Shown: positions 16,866-24,551 of the stretch, piece after piece
Numbering within the stretch: position 1 is the first letter of the stretch
Layout: each line of letters starts with the position of its first letter
Origin: Clostridiales bacterium CHKCI001
Lineage (GTDB): Bacteria > Bacillota > Clostridia > Lachnospirales > Lachnospiraceae
Reading direction: 5' to 3'
Length of the DNA stretch: 64,000 nucleotides
Assembly (NCBI GenBank): GCA_900045905.1
Contig: FCNS01000012.1
Location: 186,001-250,000 of the forward strand
The notes under the pieces: model-generated
Told to the model about the DNA's origin: nothing
Seen by the model: only the letters and a program-made list of their open reading frames with translations
The model's database searches: none
Position numbers and translations under genes: made by a program

Positions 16866-16915
16866 TAGCGATAATTCTGTTAGATTTTGCATAGAAAAAA
16901 TAATATTATTATAAT
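16866..16915 (+). promoter_or_regulatory. Promoter of the twin small ORFs with shared upstream box
   Basis: The box TAGCGATAATTCTG plus TAGATTTT (16866-16888) leads directly into TTGCAT (16887-16892), 17-bp spacer, TATAAT (16910-16915). The same box stands before the MATE gene at 14231, so it may bind a shared regulator or act as an upstream promoter element. Confidence 0.65.
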
Positions 16916-16975
16916 AACAAAAAGATATTAAAAGTTAAAAGAAAAAGGAATCTTGTATTAGAAAGGAAGGGTATT

Positions 16976-17113
16976 ATGAAAGTATCTAAAAAAATTATTT
17001 CTTATATACTAGAAAATCTTTCTATTTGGATTGAGCATGAACCAATTGGAGGATATAAAGAATTGTATCAAGATTATGCTGCGAAACTAATTCGTACAAT
17101 CGATCAGCTCTAA
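16976..17113 (+). CDS. Small protein, first of a paralogous pair (45 aa)
   Basis: GAAAGGAAGGG stands just upstream of the ATG. The product starts MKVSKKIISYILENL, continues SIWIEHEPIGGYKELYQDY and ends RTIDQL. It aligns without gaps to the 44-aa product of the next ORF: shared NL at about 14-15, E.EP at about 21-24 and Y...YQ.Y at about 28-35. It looks amphipathic rather than membrane-spanning, with an aromatic, acidic C-terminal half. I recognise no family. Presence of a paralogue, a ribosome site and a strong promoter argues that it is real. Confidence 0.6.
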   Translation: MKVSKKIISYILENLSIWIEHEPIGGYKELYQDYAAKLIRTIDQL

Positions 17114-17145
17114 TTGATTTAAAAAAGAAGTTAGGGGGACTCGCT

Positions 17146-17280
17146 ATGAATATTTGGAGAAAATTAACAAAGTTGTTGCTTAGAAATCTTTTGATTGTGA
17201 TGGAAAATGAGCCGTATGAACGATATCAGAAATCCTACCAAGAATATATGGGGACTCTGATACAAACGTTAAAAAAATAA
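17146..17280 (+). CDS. Small protein, second of a paralogous pair (44 aa)
   Basis: TTAGGGGGA precedes the ATG by about eight bases. The product starts MNIWRKLTKLLLRNLLIVM, continues ENEPYERYQKSYQEYMG and ends LIQTLKK. It is related to the 45-aa protein 32 bases upstream (NL, E.EP, Y...YQ.Y, then LI.T), so the pair arose by duplication. Both end before a strong hairpin at 17306. The function is unknown; tandem small paralogues of this size can be secreted peptides, small toxins or small regulators, but nothing in the sequence decides among these. Confidence 0.6.
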   Translation: MNIWRKLTKLLLRNLLIVMENEPYERYQKSYQEYMGTLIQTLKK

Positions 17281-17305
17281 AAATGAAAGAAAAGGAAAAA
17301 ATAGC

Positions 17306-17352
17306 TGCCTATTTTAAACTTCCAATATTAGGATGTTTAAAATAGGTATTTT
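17306..17352 (+). terminator. Terminator of the twin small-ORF unit
   Basis: Long stem GCCTATTTTAAAC / GTTTAAAATAGGT with a 14-nt loop, followed by ATTTTT. Confidence 0.82.
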
Positions 17353-17378
17353 TGTAGAAGAAAGGAAGATTATAGTCC

Positions 17379-17438
17379 ATGTTTGTAGGAGAATATTGGA
17401 ATCGTTGGAAAACTAAGAGCGAAAAGGAAATATTATAA
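17379..17438 (+). pseudogene. Truncated relative of the 33-aa membrane peptide at 24013
   Basis: A 19-codon frame, MFVGEYWNRWKTKSEKEIL, matches the C-terminal half of the peptide at 24013 (MVGEYWNHHKNWKRKEFLK). The hydrophobic N-terminal half is missing and a TAG stands two codons before the ATG. AAAGGAAGA lies upstream, so translation is possible, but it looks like a leftover. Confidence 0.4.
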
Positions 17439-17572
17439 TAAAAAAAATGTGGATTTTTACTTGAAAAACTGGAGGGGAGTCGCTATAATGGGAACTGTAA
17501 CAAAATCTTAATAAATTTGTAAGATATAAATATTTGTTTACGCCATATTTTTGGGATAAAGGAGGAAACAAG

Positions 17573-20056
17573 TTGAGAAAGAGGGCGATGGCTGGAATTT
17601 TGGCAGCCGTTATGCTAGTAACAGCTGGAATGAGTGGAATAAGTCAGACTGTTTTGGCAGAGGAAGTGGAAAAAGGTCGTTGGGCCAGAACGGAGAGTGT
17701 CATACCAAGAGGTGCAGTTGGTCGTGTCGTACAAGGAGAGATTCACGATATTTTTCCAGAAAGCTATTGGAGTTATCTGGATGCATTACAGGCAGCTCAT
17801 CCGAATTGGAAATTTGAAGCGATGCATACAGGATTGGATTGGTCCTATGTAATTGACCAGGAGATGTATCCAAGGACAAACTTAGTGGAATCAGGGTATT
17901 ATCCATGGTCATGGTTGGATCTAAATAGTTTCAATTATAAGACAAACAGCTGGGAAATCGGAAGCGCACCAGACTGGGTACAGGCGAATCGGCAAATAGT
18001 AGAAGCTTATATGGATCCAAGAAATTTCTTAAATGAGGAAAATATCTTCCAGTTTGAAAAATTAACATTTGATCCAGAGACTCAGACAGAAAGTGGTGTT
18101 CAGGCAATTGTAAAAGGAATCTTTATGGAGACAAACCGTTTGGAAAATGGAATGACTTATGCACAAGCATTTATGCAAATTGCAAAAGAAGTAAACGTGA
18201 GTCCTTACCATTTAGCAAGCCGTGTACGTCAGGAACAGGGACTTGGAAATTCTCCATTAATTTCTGGAACAGTAGCTGGATACGAAGGATATTACAATTA
18301 TTTTAATATTGAAGCATCTGGTGTGACAATGGATGAGATTATCCGCAATGGTCTGGAAGAAGCCAAGAGAAATGGATGGAATACTCGTTATGCAGCTTTA
18401 TTGGGAGGTTCCAAAAAGGTTGCAGCAAATTACATATCAAAAGGTCAAGATACCTTATATCTTCAAAAATTTGATGTAGATCCACAATACAATGGAATGT
18501 TCTGGCACCAATATATGCAGAATCTTTGTGCAGCGGAATCGGAGAGTCAAAGTATACGAAAAGCATATGTGAATATGGGAATTGTAAATTCTTCCTTTAC
18601 ATTTAAAATTCCAGTATATGAAAATATGCCAGCTTCTCCAACGCAAAAACCAACAGGAACAGGAAATCCAAACGATCGTTTGAAATCTATTACGGTCAAT
18701 GGAACTGAATTAATTAATTTTAATGTGGAAGATTTGACAAATACGCATTATAGCATTGATGTGCCATGTGATACCAAAACAGCAGTTGTAAAAGCACAGA
18801 CAGTTGCTTCCACAACGACTGCTTCCTATAATGAAACAACCCCACTTTCAAGTGGAAGAACAACGACAGTTTCGATTAAAACACAGGCACAGAACGGAAC
18901 AATAAGAGATTATACCGTTAATGTAAAAGCAGCCAATCATAATTTCGATACATGGGTAGAAGTAGATGGAGAACAAGTAAAGAAATGTAGCCGCTGTGGT
19001 AAATTACAGGCACCAGATATTGACGGTTCTGGAAATACAAATGTTTTGCCTGTAAAAGATGTACAGGTTTCTAATGTAACTTCGGATGGTTACCGTGTTA
19101 CTGTAAAATTGGCGAATGCCAATGCTGCTACAGAAATCAAATTCCCAACATGGACAGAAAAGAATGGACAAGATGATATTATTTGGTACAGTAAGAAGGT
19201 AACTTCCGACACTGTTGCATATGATATTAAGACAAAAGATCATAACAACGAGACAGGAAAATATTTTACGCATGTTTATGTGTATAATGGATCAGAACAG
19301 ATTGGATTATATGGTCAAGAAATTAACGTTCCTGCGAAATCCAATCCAGCAATGATTCAGACAGTAAAATTCTCCAATATTACAAGTGATGGTTATACCA
19401 TTAACGTTCAGTTGAAGAATTCCTCCTCTGCACAGAAAATACAGTTCCCAACATGGAGTGAGAAAAATGGACAAGATGATATTATCTGGTATGAGGGAAA
19501 AATCAGCGGAGATACCGTAACTTATCAAGTTAAAACAAGTGACCACAACGGAGATACTGGAAAATATTTTACACATGTGTATTTGACAGATAAGGATGGA
19601 ACAGTAACTGTTTACGGTGGAGAAATCAATATTCCAGAAAAAGAAACAGCACCAACCATTAGCTATTCCGCCCATGTACAAAACAAAGGATGGCAGAGTT
19701 GGAGCACAAGTGGAACGATTGGAACAACAGGAAGTTCCCTGCGTTTAGAAGCGTTTAAGATTAAATTAAACAACAGCATTGCTGGAAAAGTAGAGTATTC
19801 TGCCCATGTACAGAATATTGGATGGCAAGACTGGGTATCTAATGGAGAAATCGCAGGAACGACAGGAAAGAGTCTTCGTATTGAAGCAATGAAGATTCGT
19901 CTTTCTGGAGAGATTGCTGATAAGTACGATGTTCAATACCGTGCTCATTCTCAGAATGTGGGTTGGATGGATTGGGTATCCAATGGAACACTGGCGGGAA
20001 CAACAGGAAAGAGCTTGCGTTTGGAAGCGTTACAGATCCGTTTAGTAAAAAAATAA
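17573..20056 (+). CDS. Secreted glucosaminidase-domain protein with GBS-Bsp-like and ChW repeats
   Basis: An 827-aa surface protein. The frame opens at 17534, but AAAGGAGG at 17558-17565 points to the TTG at 17573, which gives a proper signal peptide cut near VLAEE. Residues about 45-340 form a LytB-like endo-beta-N-acetylglucosaminidase domain, including the segment SPYHLASRVRQEQG with a putative catalytic Glu. A cadherin-like beta domain follows, with a CSRCGK knuckle at about 470, then two GBS-Bsp-like repeats (each with NGQDDIIWY and GKYFTHVY) and three ChW repeats with the GWQ.W core (about 700-827). ChW repeats are common in clostridial surface proteins. Role: probably cell-wall turnover or adhesion. 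A terminator follows. Confidence 0.88.
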   Translation: MRKRAMAGILAAVMLVTAGMSGISQTVLAEEVEKGRWARTESVIPRGAVGRVVQGEIHDIFPESYWSYLDALQAAHPNWKFEAMHTGLDWSYVIDQEMYPRTNLVESGYYPWSWLDLNSFNYKTNSWEIGSAPDWVQANRQIVEAYMDPRNFLNEENIFQFEKLTFDPETQTESGVQAIVKGIFMETNRLENGMTYAQAFMQIAKEVNVSPYHLASRVRQEQGLGNSPLISGTVAGYEGYYNYFNIEASGVTMDEIIRNGLEEAKRNGWNTRYAALLGGSKKVAANYISKGQDTLYLQKFDVDPQYNGMFWHQYMQNLCAAESESQSIRKAYVNMGIVNSSFTFKIPVYENMPASPTQKPTGTGNPNDRLKSITVNGTELINFNVEDLTNTHYSIDVPCDTKTAVVKAQTVASTTTASYNETTPLSSGRTTTVSIKTQAQNGTIRDYTVNVKAANHNFDTWVEVDGEQVKKCSRCGKLQAPDIDGSGNTNVLPVKDVQVSNVTSDGYRVTVKLANANAATEIKFPTWTEKNGQDDIIWYSKKVTSDTVAYDIKTKDHNNETGKYFTHVYVYNGSEQIGLYGQEINVPAKSNPAMIQTVKFSNITSDGYTINVQLKNSSSAQKIQFPTWSEKNGQDDIIWYEGKISGDTVTYQVKTSDHNGDTGKYFTHVYLTDKDGTVTVYGGEINIPEKETAPTISYSAHVQNKGWQSWSTSGTIGTTGSSLRLEAFKIKLNNSIAGKVEYSAHVQNIGWQDWVSNGEIAGTTGKSLRIEAMKIRLSGEIADKYDVQYRAHSQNVGWMDWVSNGTLAGTTGKSLRLEALQIRLVKK

Positions 20057-20076
20057 GAAAATAATTAAAAGAATGA

Positions 20077-20136
20077 AAAAAGCTATATGCTAAGAAACGG
20101 TGAAAATGCCGAATATGCTTAGTATATAGCTTTTTT
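20077..20136 (+). terminator. Terminator of the glucosaminidase gene
   Basis: AAAAAGCTATAT-CTAAG / CTTAG-ATATAGCTTTTTT with a 23-nt loop. Confidence 0.85.
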
Positions 20137-20147
20137 CTATAAAAATG

Positions 20148-20177
20148 TTGCTCTATTTTTAAAGTTTGTGATAAAAT
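20148..20177 (+). promoter_or_regulatory. Probable promoter of the LacI-family gene
   Basis: TTGCTC, 18-bp spacer, TAAAAT preceded by TGTGA. It is 38 bases before the start codon. Confidence 0.5.
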
Positions 20178-20215
20178 AAAAAAGAAGAAAAGGATTTTTA
20201 GTAGGAGAAAAAAAT

Positions 20216-21202
20216 ATGGCAACGATTAGAGATGTTGCAAAGCAGGCAGGTGTTGGTGTGGGAACTGTTTCCCGTGCGTTAAATGGAACAGGGCATGTAT
20301 CACCTGAAACGAAGAAAAAAATTGAAGAAGCGGCAAGTAAACTGGGTTATACTCCAAACGAATTGGCAAGAAATTTATTTCGAAATCGAACTGGAATTAT
20401 AGGACTCATTGTACCAGACTTGCATCATTCCTTTTTTTCTTGCTTTGCAAAATATGTAGAAATGGAATTATATAAACAAGGTTATAAAACAATGATTTGT
20501 AATTCCATTGGAATTAGTGACAGAGAAAAAGAATATTTATATATGTTAGAACGAAATATGGTGGATGGAATTATTACTGCGGCACATTCACTGGATGGAG
20601 AAGAATACTTAAAACAAAAGAAGCCCATTGTATCATTGGATCGAGATTTTGGTTCTCAAATCCCATTAATAGGAAGCGATCATGCCAAGGGAGGACGTAT
20701 GGCAGCGGAACTTTTGATTAAAAATGGCTGTAAAAAAATACTTCAAATTTCGGGCGTATCTCCAAATGTAGCTTCCAATGATCGGCATACGGCATTTCAG
20801 CAAATCGTAGAGAGCAGTAAAATTGAATTATTGAACTTTATTATGGATTGGAATGTATTTGAATGGAATGCATACTATGAGCAAATCTCAAATTATATGG
20901 AACAACATCCCGATATTGATGGAGTATTCAGCGGAGATATGGGAGCCATTGTCTGTATGAACTGGGCATTACAGCGTGGCATTTCAATTCCAGAGCAATT
21001 AAAAATTATTGGATTTGATGCAATGGATATTACGCAAATGACTTACCCAGTCGTAACGGCAGTAAAACAAGATGTGCCATTACTCGCAGAACTCTGCGTC
21101 AACACATTATTGGATTTAATTGAAGAGAGAAAACATGTTCCTCACAGACAAATTTTAGATGTGGAAATGCAGTATGGAGGGACAACGCTATCTGTAGAAT
21201 AA
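20216..21202 (+). CDS. LacI/GalR-family transcriptional regulator
   Basis: A 328-aa repressor of normal length. The N-terminal helix-turn-helix is ATIRDVAKQAGVGVGTVSRA with the hinge GYTPNELARNL (to about residue 57), then the two-lobed sensor domain (IIGLIVPDL, SLDRDF, GVFSGDMGAIV, IIGFDAMDI). The fructan operon 3.3 kb downstream carries LacI-type operator palindromes (24552, 24727), so it could be the local fructan/sucrose repressor, but seven genes and gene fragments lie between and no matching palindrome is seen at its own promoter. That link is inference only. Confidence 0.93.
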   Translation: MATIRDVAKQAGVGVGTVSRALNGTGHVSPETKKKIEEAASKLGYTPNELARNLFRNRTGIIGLIVPDLHHSFFSCFAKYVEMELYKQGYKTMICNSIGISDREKEYLYMLERNMVDGIITAAHSLDGEEYLKQKKPIVSLDRDFGSQIPLIGSDHAKGGRMAAELLIKNGCKKILQISGVSPNVASNDRHTAFQQIVESSKIELLNFIMDWNVFEWNAYYEQISNYMEQHPDIDGVFSGDMGAIVCMNWALQRGISIPEQLKIIGFDAMDITQMTYPVVTAVKQDVPLLAELCVNTLLDLIEERKHVPHRQILDVEMQYGGTTLSVE

Positions 21203-21210
21203 AGAAAAAA

Positions 21211-21252
21211 CGCCTTGAATGAACAGTAAATGTTAATTCAGGGTATTTTTTT
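21211..21252 (+). terminator. Terminator of the LacI-family gene
   Basis: CCTTGAAT / ATTCAGG stem with a 15-nt loop and a run of seven T. Confidence 0.8.
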
Positions 21253-21481
21253 GTGGAAAATACTATTTTAAATTAAAGTATTAAAGTAGTAAAGTTGCAA
21301 TAAAGATGTAAAATATAGCTTTTTTTATTTTATGGTACAGTATCATTAAATGAATTATATTTGACAGGCAGCCAATTTCTTATGATAGAAAGTTCTATCG
21401 AACCTATGTATTGTAAGGACATAAAAGAAAAGAGCTATCTGCTAAATATTTCTAAAATTCAAGAAAGAGAGGTTTGATTGT

Positions 21482-21669
21482 ATGAAAATTAAATGTGAAT
21501 ATGAAAGGACTCTTTTAAAACCTACGATGTCTTGTTTTATGGGAGAAGATAGGAATGGCAAAAAAACGATTGTTGGGAACGGAGTGTGACTTGTGAATAT
21601 TGCATTTACGGTACAAAAATAGAGACAGAACTGGAAAAGAAGAATGTTCCAGACAGAAACAATACTTAA
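21482..21669 (+). pseudogene. Small Cys-containing ORF split by a frameshift in an A7 run
   Basis: From the ATG at 21482 (GAGAGG upstream) the frame reads MKIKCEYERTLLKPTMSCF, MGEDRNGKK, then stops at 21589. Slipping back one base in the A run at about 21560-21566 continues as NDCWERSVTCEYCIYGTKI, ETELEKKNVPDRNNT to a stop at 21669. The second part is protein-like, with a CEYC pair echoing the N-terminal CEY. Total about 62 residues with five Cys. Either an indel has broken a small Cys-rich protein or the ribosome slips here. The family is not recognised. Confidence 0.35.
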
Positions 21670-21705
21670 AAATACAGTGATTTGTCACAGAATGGAGGAA
21701 GATTT

Positions 21706-21909
21706 ATGTGGGAAATGGTTTGGATTTTCATGCACCCAGTCATTCATGTATTGGGATTTTTAACATTAATTGTATTGACAGTTTTAGCGGTAGGAATGGT
21801 TATCTATTATATAATCAAAACATTCTGGAAAGTTTTTGTAGCAATTGGAGTTATTTTCTTCCTTGTAATTATCATCATCTTCTTTCTAGGAGCACAAATC
21901 AGTATATAA
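21706..21909 (+). CDS. Small membrane protein (67 aa)
   Basis: TGGAGGAA at 21694-21700 selects the ATG at 21706. The product is nearly all hydrophobic: one helix at about residues 9-37 (LGFLTLIVLTVLAVGMVI), a short KTFWK turn and a second helix to about 62, ending GAQISI. No family recognised. It lies 100 bases before the PP2C gene on the same strand and may be co-transcribed with it. Confidence 0.65.
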   Translation: MWEMVWIFMHPVIHVLGFLTLIVLTVLAVGMVIYYIIKTFWKVFVAIGVIFFLVIIIIFFLGAQISI

Positions 21910-22012
21910 CGGTTGTATCATGGGGAAAAGATACTACCTGAATCAATCCAAACTTTTATATTTAACAGCATAATTGAAATAAAAACAATATGGAATAGAG
22001 AGGTAAATAGAA

Positions 22013-22720
22013 ATGAATTGGATTGTAGGAAATTGCATAAAGAAAGGAAGGGTGCACGAGGAACGGAATTTAATTTGTCAAGATAGCGTTTATGAGATGA
22101 AAACACAGGGCGTTAGCTGTATTGCGCTTGCGGATGGGGCGGGTAGTAGAAAGTTATCGGATGTTGGAGCAGAATTGGCAGTTCGGCAGGCTTGCTACTG
22201 CGTGTCCGATCATTTTGAACAGCTTTGGAATGAAACAGAGAAAAAGATTGGTCATTATATTTGCAGCGAAGTAATTTATCGGCTGCGTAACTATGCAGAG
22301 AGGATGGGATGCCAGGTAGAAGAACTGGCATCTACATTGCTCCTTTTGGCAGTAAAAGATACAAGAGTATTATTCTATCACTTGGGAGATGGACTAATCG
22401 GATGGCAAGAAAAAGACGAAGTAAAAATATTATCACATCCATGGAACGGCAGAGATGAATGGCATACGGCACTTACTACAACAAAAGAAGTATCATATTA
22501 TGCCAGAACAGGAAAACGAAGATTGGATCAAACCGTTCGATTTTTTCTAATGTCCGATGGACTAACTTCGATTCTATATAATCGACGCAGGCATTGTTTT
22601 ACAAAACAGGCAGAGCAACTATTAAAAGGAGAAATAAAGCAGCAGATTCCAAACTTTATGGAAGTGTATCGATCCAAATTGTACGATGATAGCTCCATCA
22701 TATGGATGGAACAGACATAA
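22013..22720 (+). CDS. PP2C-type Ser/Thr protein phosphatase
   Basis: A 235-aa protein of the compact PP2C_2 type. Metal-binding acidic residues are in CIALADGAGSRKLSDVGAEL (about 37-56), then LLLLAVKDTRVLFYHLGDGL (about 104-124), and near the C-terminus FFLMSDGLTSIL and YDDSSIIWM. It should dephosphorylate Ser/Thr in cytoplasmic proteins. Related bacterial loci pair such a phosphatase with a vWA protein and a Ser/Thr kinase; here a short kinase-like stub remains at 24187, so the cognate kinase may have been lost. The start is supported by AGAGGT about nine bases upstream. Confidence 0.82.
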   Translation: MNWIVGNCIKKGRVHEERNLICQDSVYEMKTQGVSCIALADGAGSRKLSDVGAELAVRQACYCVSDHFEQLWNETEKKIGHYICSEVIYRLRNYAERMGCQVEELASTLLLLAVKDTRVLFYHLGDGLIGWQEKDEVKILSHPWNGRDEWHTALTTTKEVSYYARTGKRRLDQTVRFFLMSDGLTSILYNRRRHCFTKQAEQLLKGEIKQQIPNFMEVYRSKLYDDSSIIWMEQT

Positions 22721-22862
22721 TGATATCTGATAATTCTTAAAAAAATAAAATAAATTTAACAGAAAATATCGGAGATAAAACCGATAAATTAAGAAGTATT
22801 TTCGAAGATTTTTAAATTATTTTGTATCCATTAAAATTTTTATAAACAAATTTGACAGTTAC

Positions 22863-22891
22863 TTGCGAGAAAAGCTTGGGAATGATAAAAT
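22863..22891 (+). promoter_or_regulatory. Probable promoter of the Rpn gene
   Basis: TTGCGA, 17-bp spacer, TAAAAT with TGA just before it; about 60 bases upstream of the start codon. Confidence 0.5.
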
Positions 22892-22953
22892 AAAAAATAA
22901 GAGAGTGGGGCGTATTATTTGTATATCAAGGAAAAAAATGGGGGTTATAAGTA

Positions 22954-23937
22954 ATGAACAATGAGAATTGGATGAAAACCGAAACTCAGGAAAATCTTGT
23001 TGCGGAAATAGCTGTAGAGATGGAAGCCAAAGAGTCTTCCTCGAATCAGATTAAGGCAAAGAAAACAGCGAAAGACAGTGTGTTTCGGGATTTGTTTGAA
23101 AATCCGACTTATTTACTTCAGTTATATCAGGTGCTGCATCCAGAAGATACGGAAGTAACCGAAGATCAGATTAGCAGTGTAACAATTAAAAATATTTTAC
23201 TCGATCAGATGTACAATGATTTAGGATTTATTGTAAAGCAGAGATTATTATTGCTTGTGGAAGCACAATCCACATGGAGCAGAAATATTGTTATTCGTGC
23301 CTTACTGTATTTGGCAAATACCTGGCAAGAATATATTCAAGAGAAAAAATTAAATATTTATGGAAGTGGAGGAATGATTCTTCCAAAGCCAGAGTTATAT
23401 GTAATTTATACGGGAGAGAGAAAGGAACGTCCCGAATGGATTTCCTTATCGGAGGAATTCTTTCCAGGTCAGAAATGTTTTGTAGATGTGAAAGTAAGAA
23501 TGCTCTATGATGGAAAAAAGGGCGATATTCTGAATCAATATGTCACATTTACAAAGATTTATAATAAACAAGTGAACCAATATGGAAGGACGAAAAAAGC
23601 GGTATTAGAGACAATTCGTATTTGTAAGAACAGAGATGTATTGAAGGAATATTTGGAAAATCGAGAGAAGGAGGTTGTAGACATTATGATGACATTATTT
23701 GATCAGGAATATGCGGTAGAACGCTATGGGGATGAAAAAAAAGCACAAGGAAGAGCAGAAGGGCTAGCAGAAGGAAAAGCAAAAGGATTAGAGGAGGGGA
23801 CAATAAAAGCGAAGCGAGAAATGACATATAAACTTGTTGATAGAAAAATACCGTTGGAGACGATTTCTGATATTGTTGGAATGAGTGTTGAAGTGATAAA
23901 GAAATGGTTGGCGGAGCGACCAGTAGCTGCAAAATAA
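22954..23937 (+). CDS. Rpn-family nuclease (PD-(D/E)XK transposase-like)
   Basis: A 327-aa protein of the recombination-promoting nuclease/putative transposase family. The core is KTAKDSVFRDLFENPTYLLQLY (about 38-59), and the nuclease signature is NDLGFIV ... LLLLVEAQS (Glu and Gln at about 102-104). The C-terminus has a short GRAEGLAEGKAKGLEEG repeat that forms a charged helix, then a small helical domain ending in WLAERP. Homologues of E. coli RpnA cut DNA and raise recombination; they are abundant and mobile-looking in Lachnospiraceae. It interrupts the region between the PP2C gene and the kinase stub, which suggests insertion. Confidence 0.85.
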   Translation: MNNENWMKTETQENLVAEIAVEMEAKESSSNQIKAKKTAKDSVFRDLFENPTYLLQLYQVLHPEDTEVTEDQISSVTIKNILLDQMYNDLGFIVKQRLLLLVEAQSTWSRNIVIRALLYLANTWQEYIQEKKLNIYGSGGMILPKPELYVIYTGERKERPEWISLSEEFFPGQKCFVDVKVRMLYDGKKGDILNQYVTFTKIYNKQVNQYGRTKKAVLETIRICKNRDVLKEYLENREKEVVDIMMTLFDQEYAVERYGDEKKAQGRAEGLAEGKAKGLEEGTIKAKREMTYKLVDRKIPLETISDIVGMSVEVIKKWLAERPVAAK

Positions 23938-23951
23938 AAAAGTAAAAGATG

Positions 23952-24011
23952 GCCTTCCGAATTCTTGTGTTAATCTAAAGGAAATTGGATTGATAAAAGA
24001 AGGAGGAAGGC
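23952..24011 (+). promoter_or_regulatory. Stem that can sequester the ribosome site of the 33-aa peptide
   Basis: GCCTTCC at 23952-23958 is perfectly complementary to GGAAGGC at 24005-24011, which overlaps the AGGAGGAAGG ribosome site just before the ATG at 24013. The loop is 46 nt. Confidence 0.4.
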
Positions 24012-24012
24012 T

Positions 24013-24114
24013 ATGATAGTTTTATTATTTCTCATTGGAAGTATGGTGTTCATAATGGTAGGAGAATATTGGAATCATCATAAAAACTGGAAAAGAAAGG
24101 AATTTTTAAAGTAA
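24013..24114 (+). CDS. 33-aa single-pass membrane peptide
   Basis: A very strong AAGGAGGAAGG precedes the ATG. The peptide has a hydrophobic helix (VLLFLIGSMVFIMV) followed by GEYWNHHKNWKRKEFLK, a basic aromatic tail. A truncated relative is at 17379. Size, helix plus charged tail, and the stem over the ribosome site recall type I toxin peptides such as the Fst/TxpA group, whose tails also begin with an EYW-like segment, but sequence similarity is too short to claim membership. It lies between the Rpn gene and the kinase-like stub. Confidence 0.55.
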   Translation: MIVLLFLIGSMVFIMVGEYWNHHKNWKRKEFLK

Positions 24115-24186
24115 ACTGAATTTTATTTATATTTAAAAAAATGAATGGATTAGAAAGATATGGTTTTAAGAAACGGAGGATGAGGG

Positions 24187-24386
24187 ATGAGAATAGCAGC
24201 AAATGGAACACTTTTATTGACAGAAGCAGGAAAAACGGAACCAACTTGTTTTTTTATTGAGGGAGAACCAAAACGGGGTGGAAGCTGTTTGGTTTATTCC
24301 GTTCGGTGGCAGCAGGCTGGGACGATGTTTCGGGGGAATTTTATCCTTTAGAATTTGGTGAATTAAGAGAAACGTTGGAGGCATAA
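24187..24386 (+). pseudogene. N-terminal stub of a Ser/Thr protein kinase
   Basis: From the ATG at 24187 the frame reads MRIAANGTLLLTEAGK, then CFFIEGEPKRGGSCLVYSV, which looks like the glycine-rich nucleotide loop of a eukaryote-type kinase (RGGSCLVY). It stops at 24352. In the next frame GEFYPLEFGELRETLEA follows, resembling the (K)EFYP segment that carries the ATP-anchoring Lys in such kinases. One missing G in the G run near 24329-24333 explains the shift. Everything beyond (catalytic loop, DFG) is absent. It fits as the lost partner of the PP2C at 22013. Confidence 0.5.
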
Positions 24387-24432
24387 TGGAAAGGATTTCT
24401 TTTAGAAAATCCTCCATATATATCATGAGAAG

Positions 24433-24486
24433 AAAAACGCTGGATTGATTTTAGAAGTATTGCATAAAATCATCCCAGCGTTTTTG
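24433..24486 (+). terminator. Terminator before the fructan operon
   Basis: AAAACGCTGG / CCAGCGTTTT outer stem plus GATTTT / AAAATC inner stem, then T run. Confidence 0.82.
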
Positions 24487-24515
24487 TGAGTTCTTCCAAA
24501 AATGAAAAAATAGAG

Positions 24516-24544
24516 TTGACTTTTATTGTGAAATGTCCTATACT
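24516..24544 (+). promoter_or_regulatory. Promoter of the fructan/sucrose operon
   Basis: TTGACT (24516-24521), 17-bp spacer, consensus TATACT (24539-24544). The leader to the first gene is about 225 bases. Confidence 0.8.
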
Positions 24545-24551
24545 CAAAATA

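Noticed and set aside
24001-24386. Complete toxin-antitoxin operon made of the 33-aa peptide and the following ORF
   Set aside because: The following ORF looks like a kinase stub with a frameshift, not an antitoxin, so no two-gene module can be supported.
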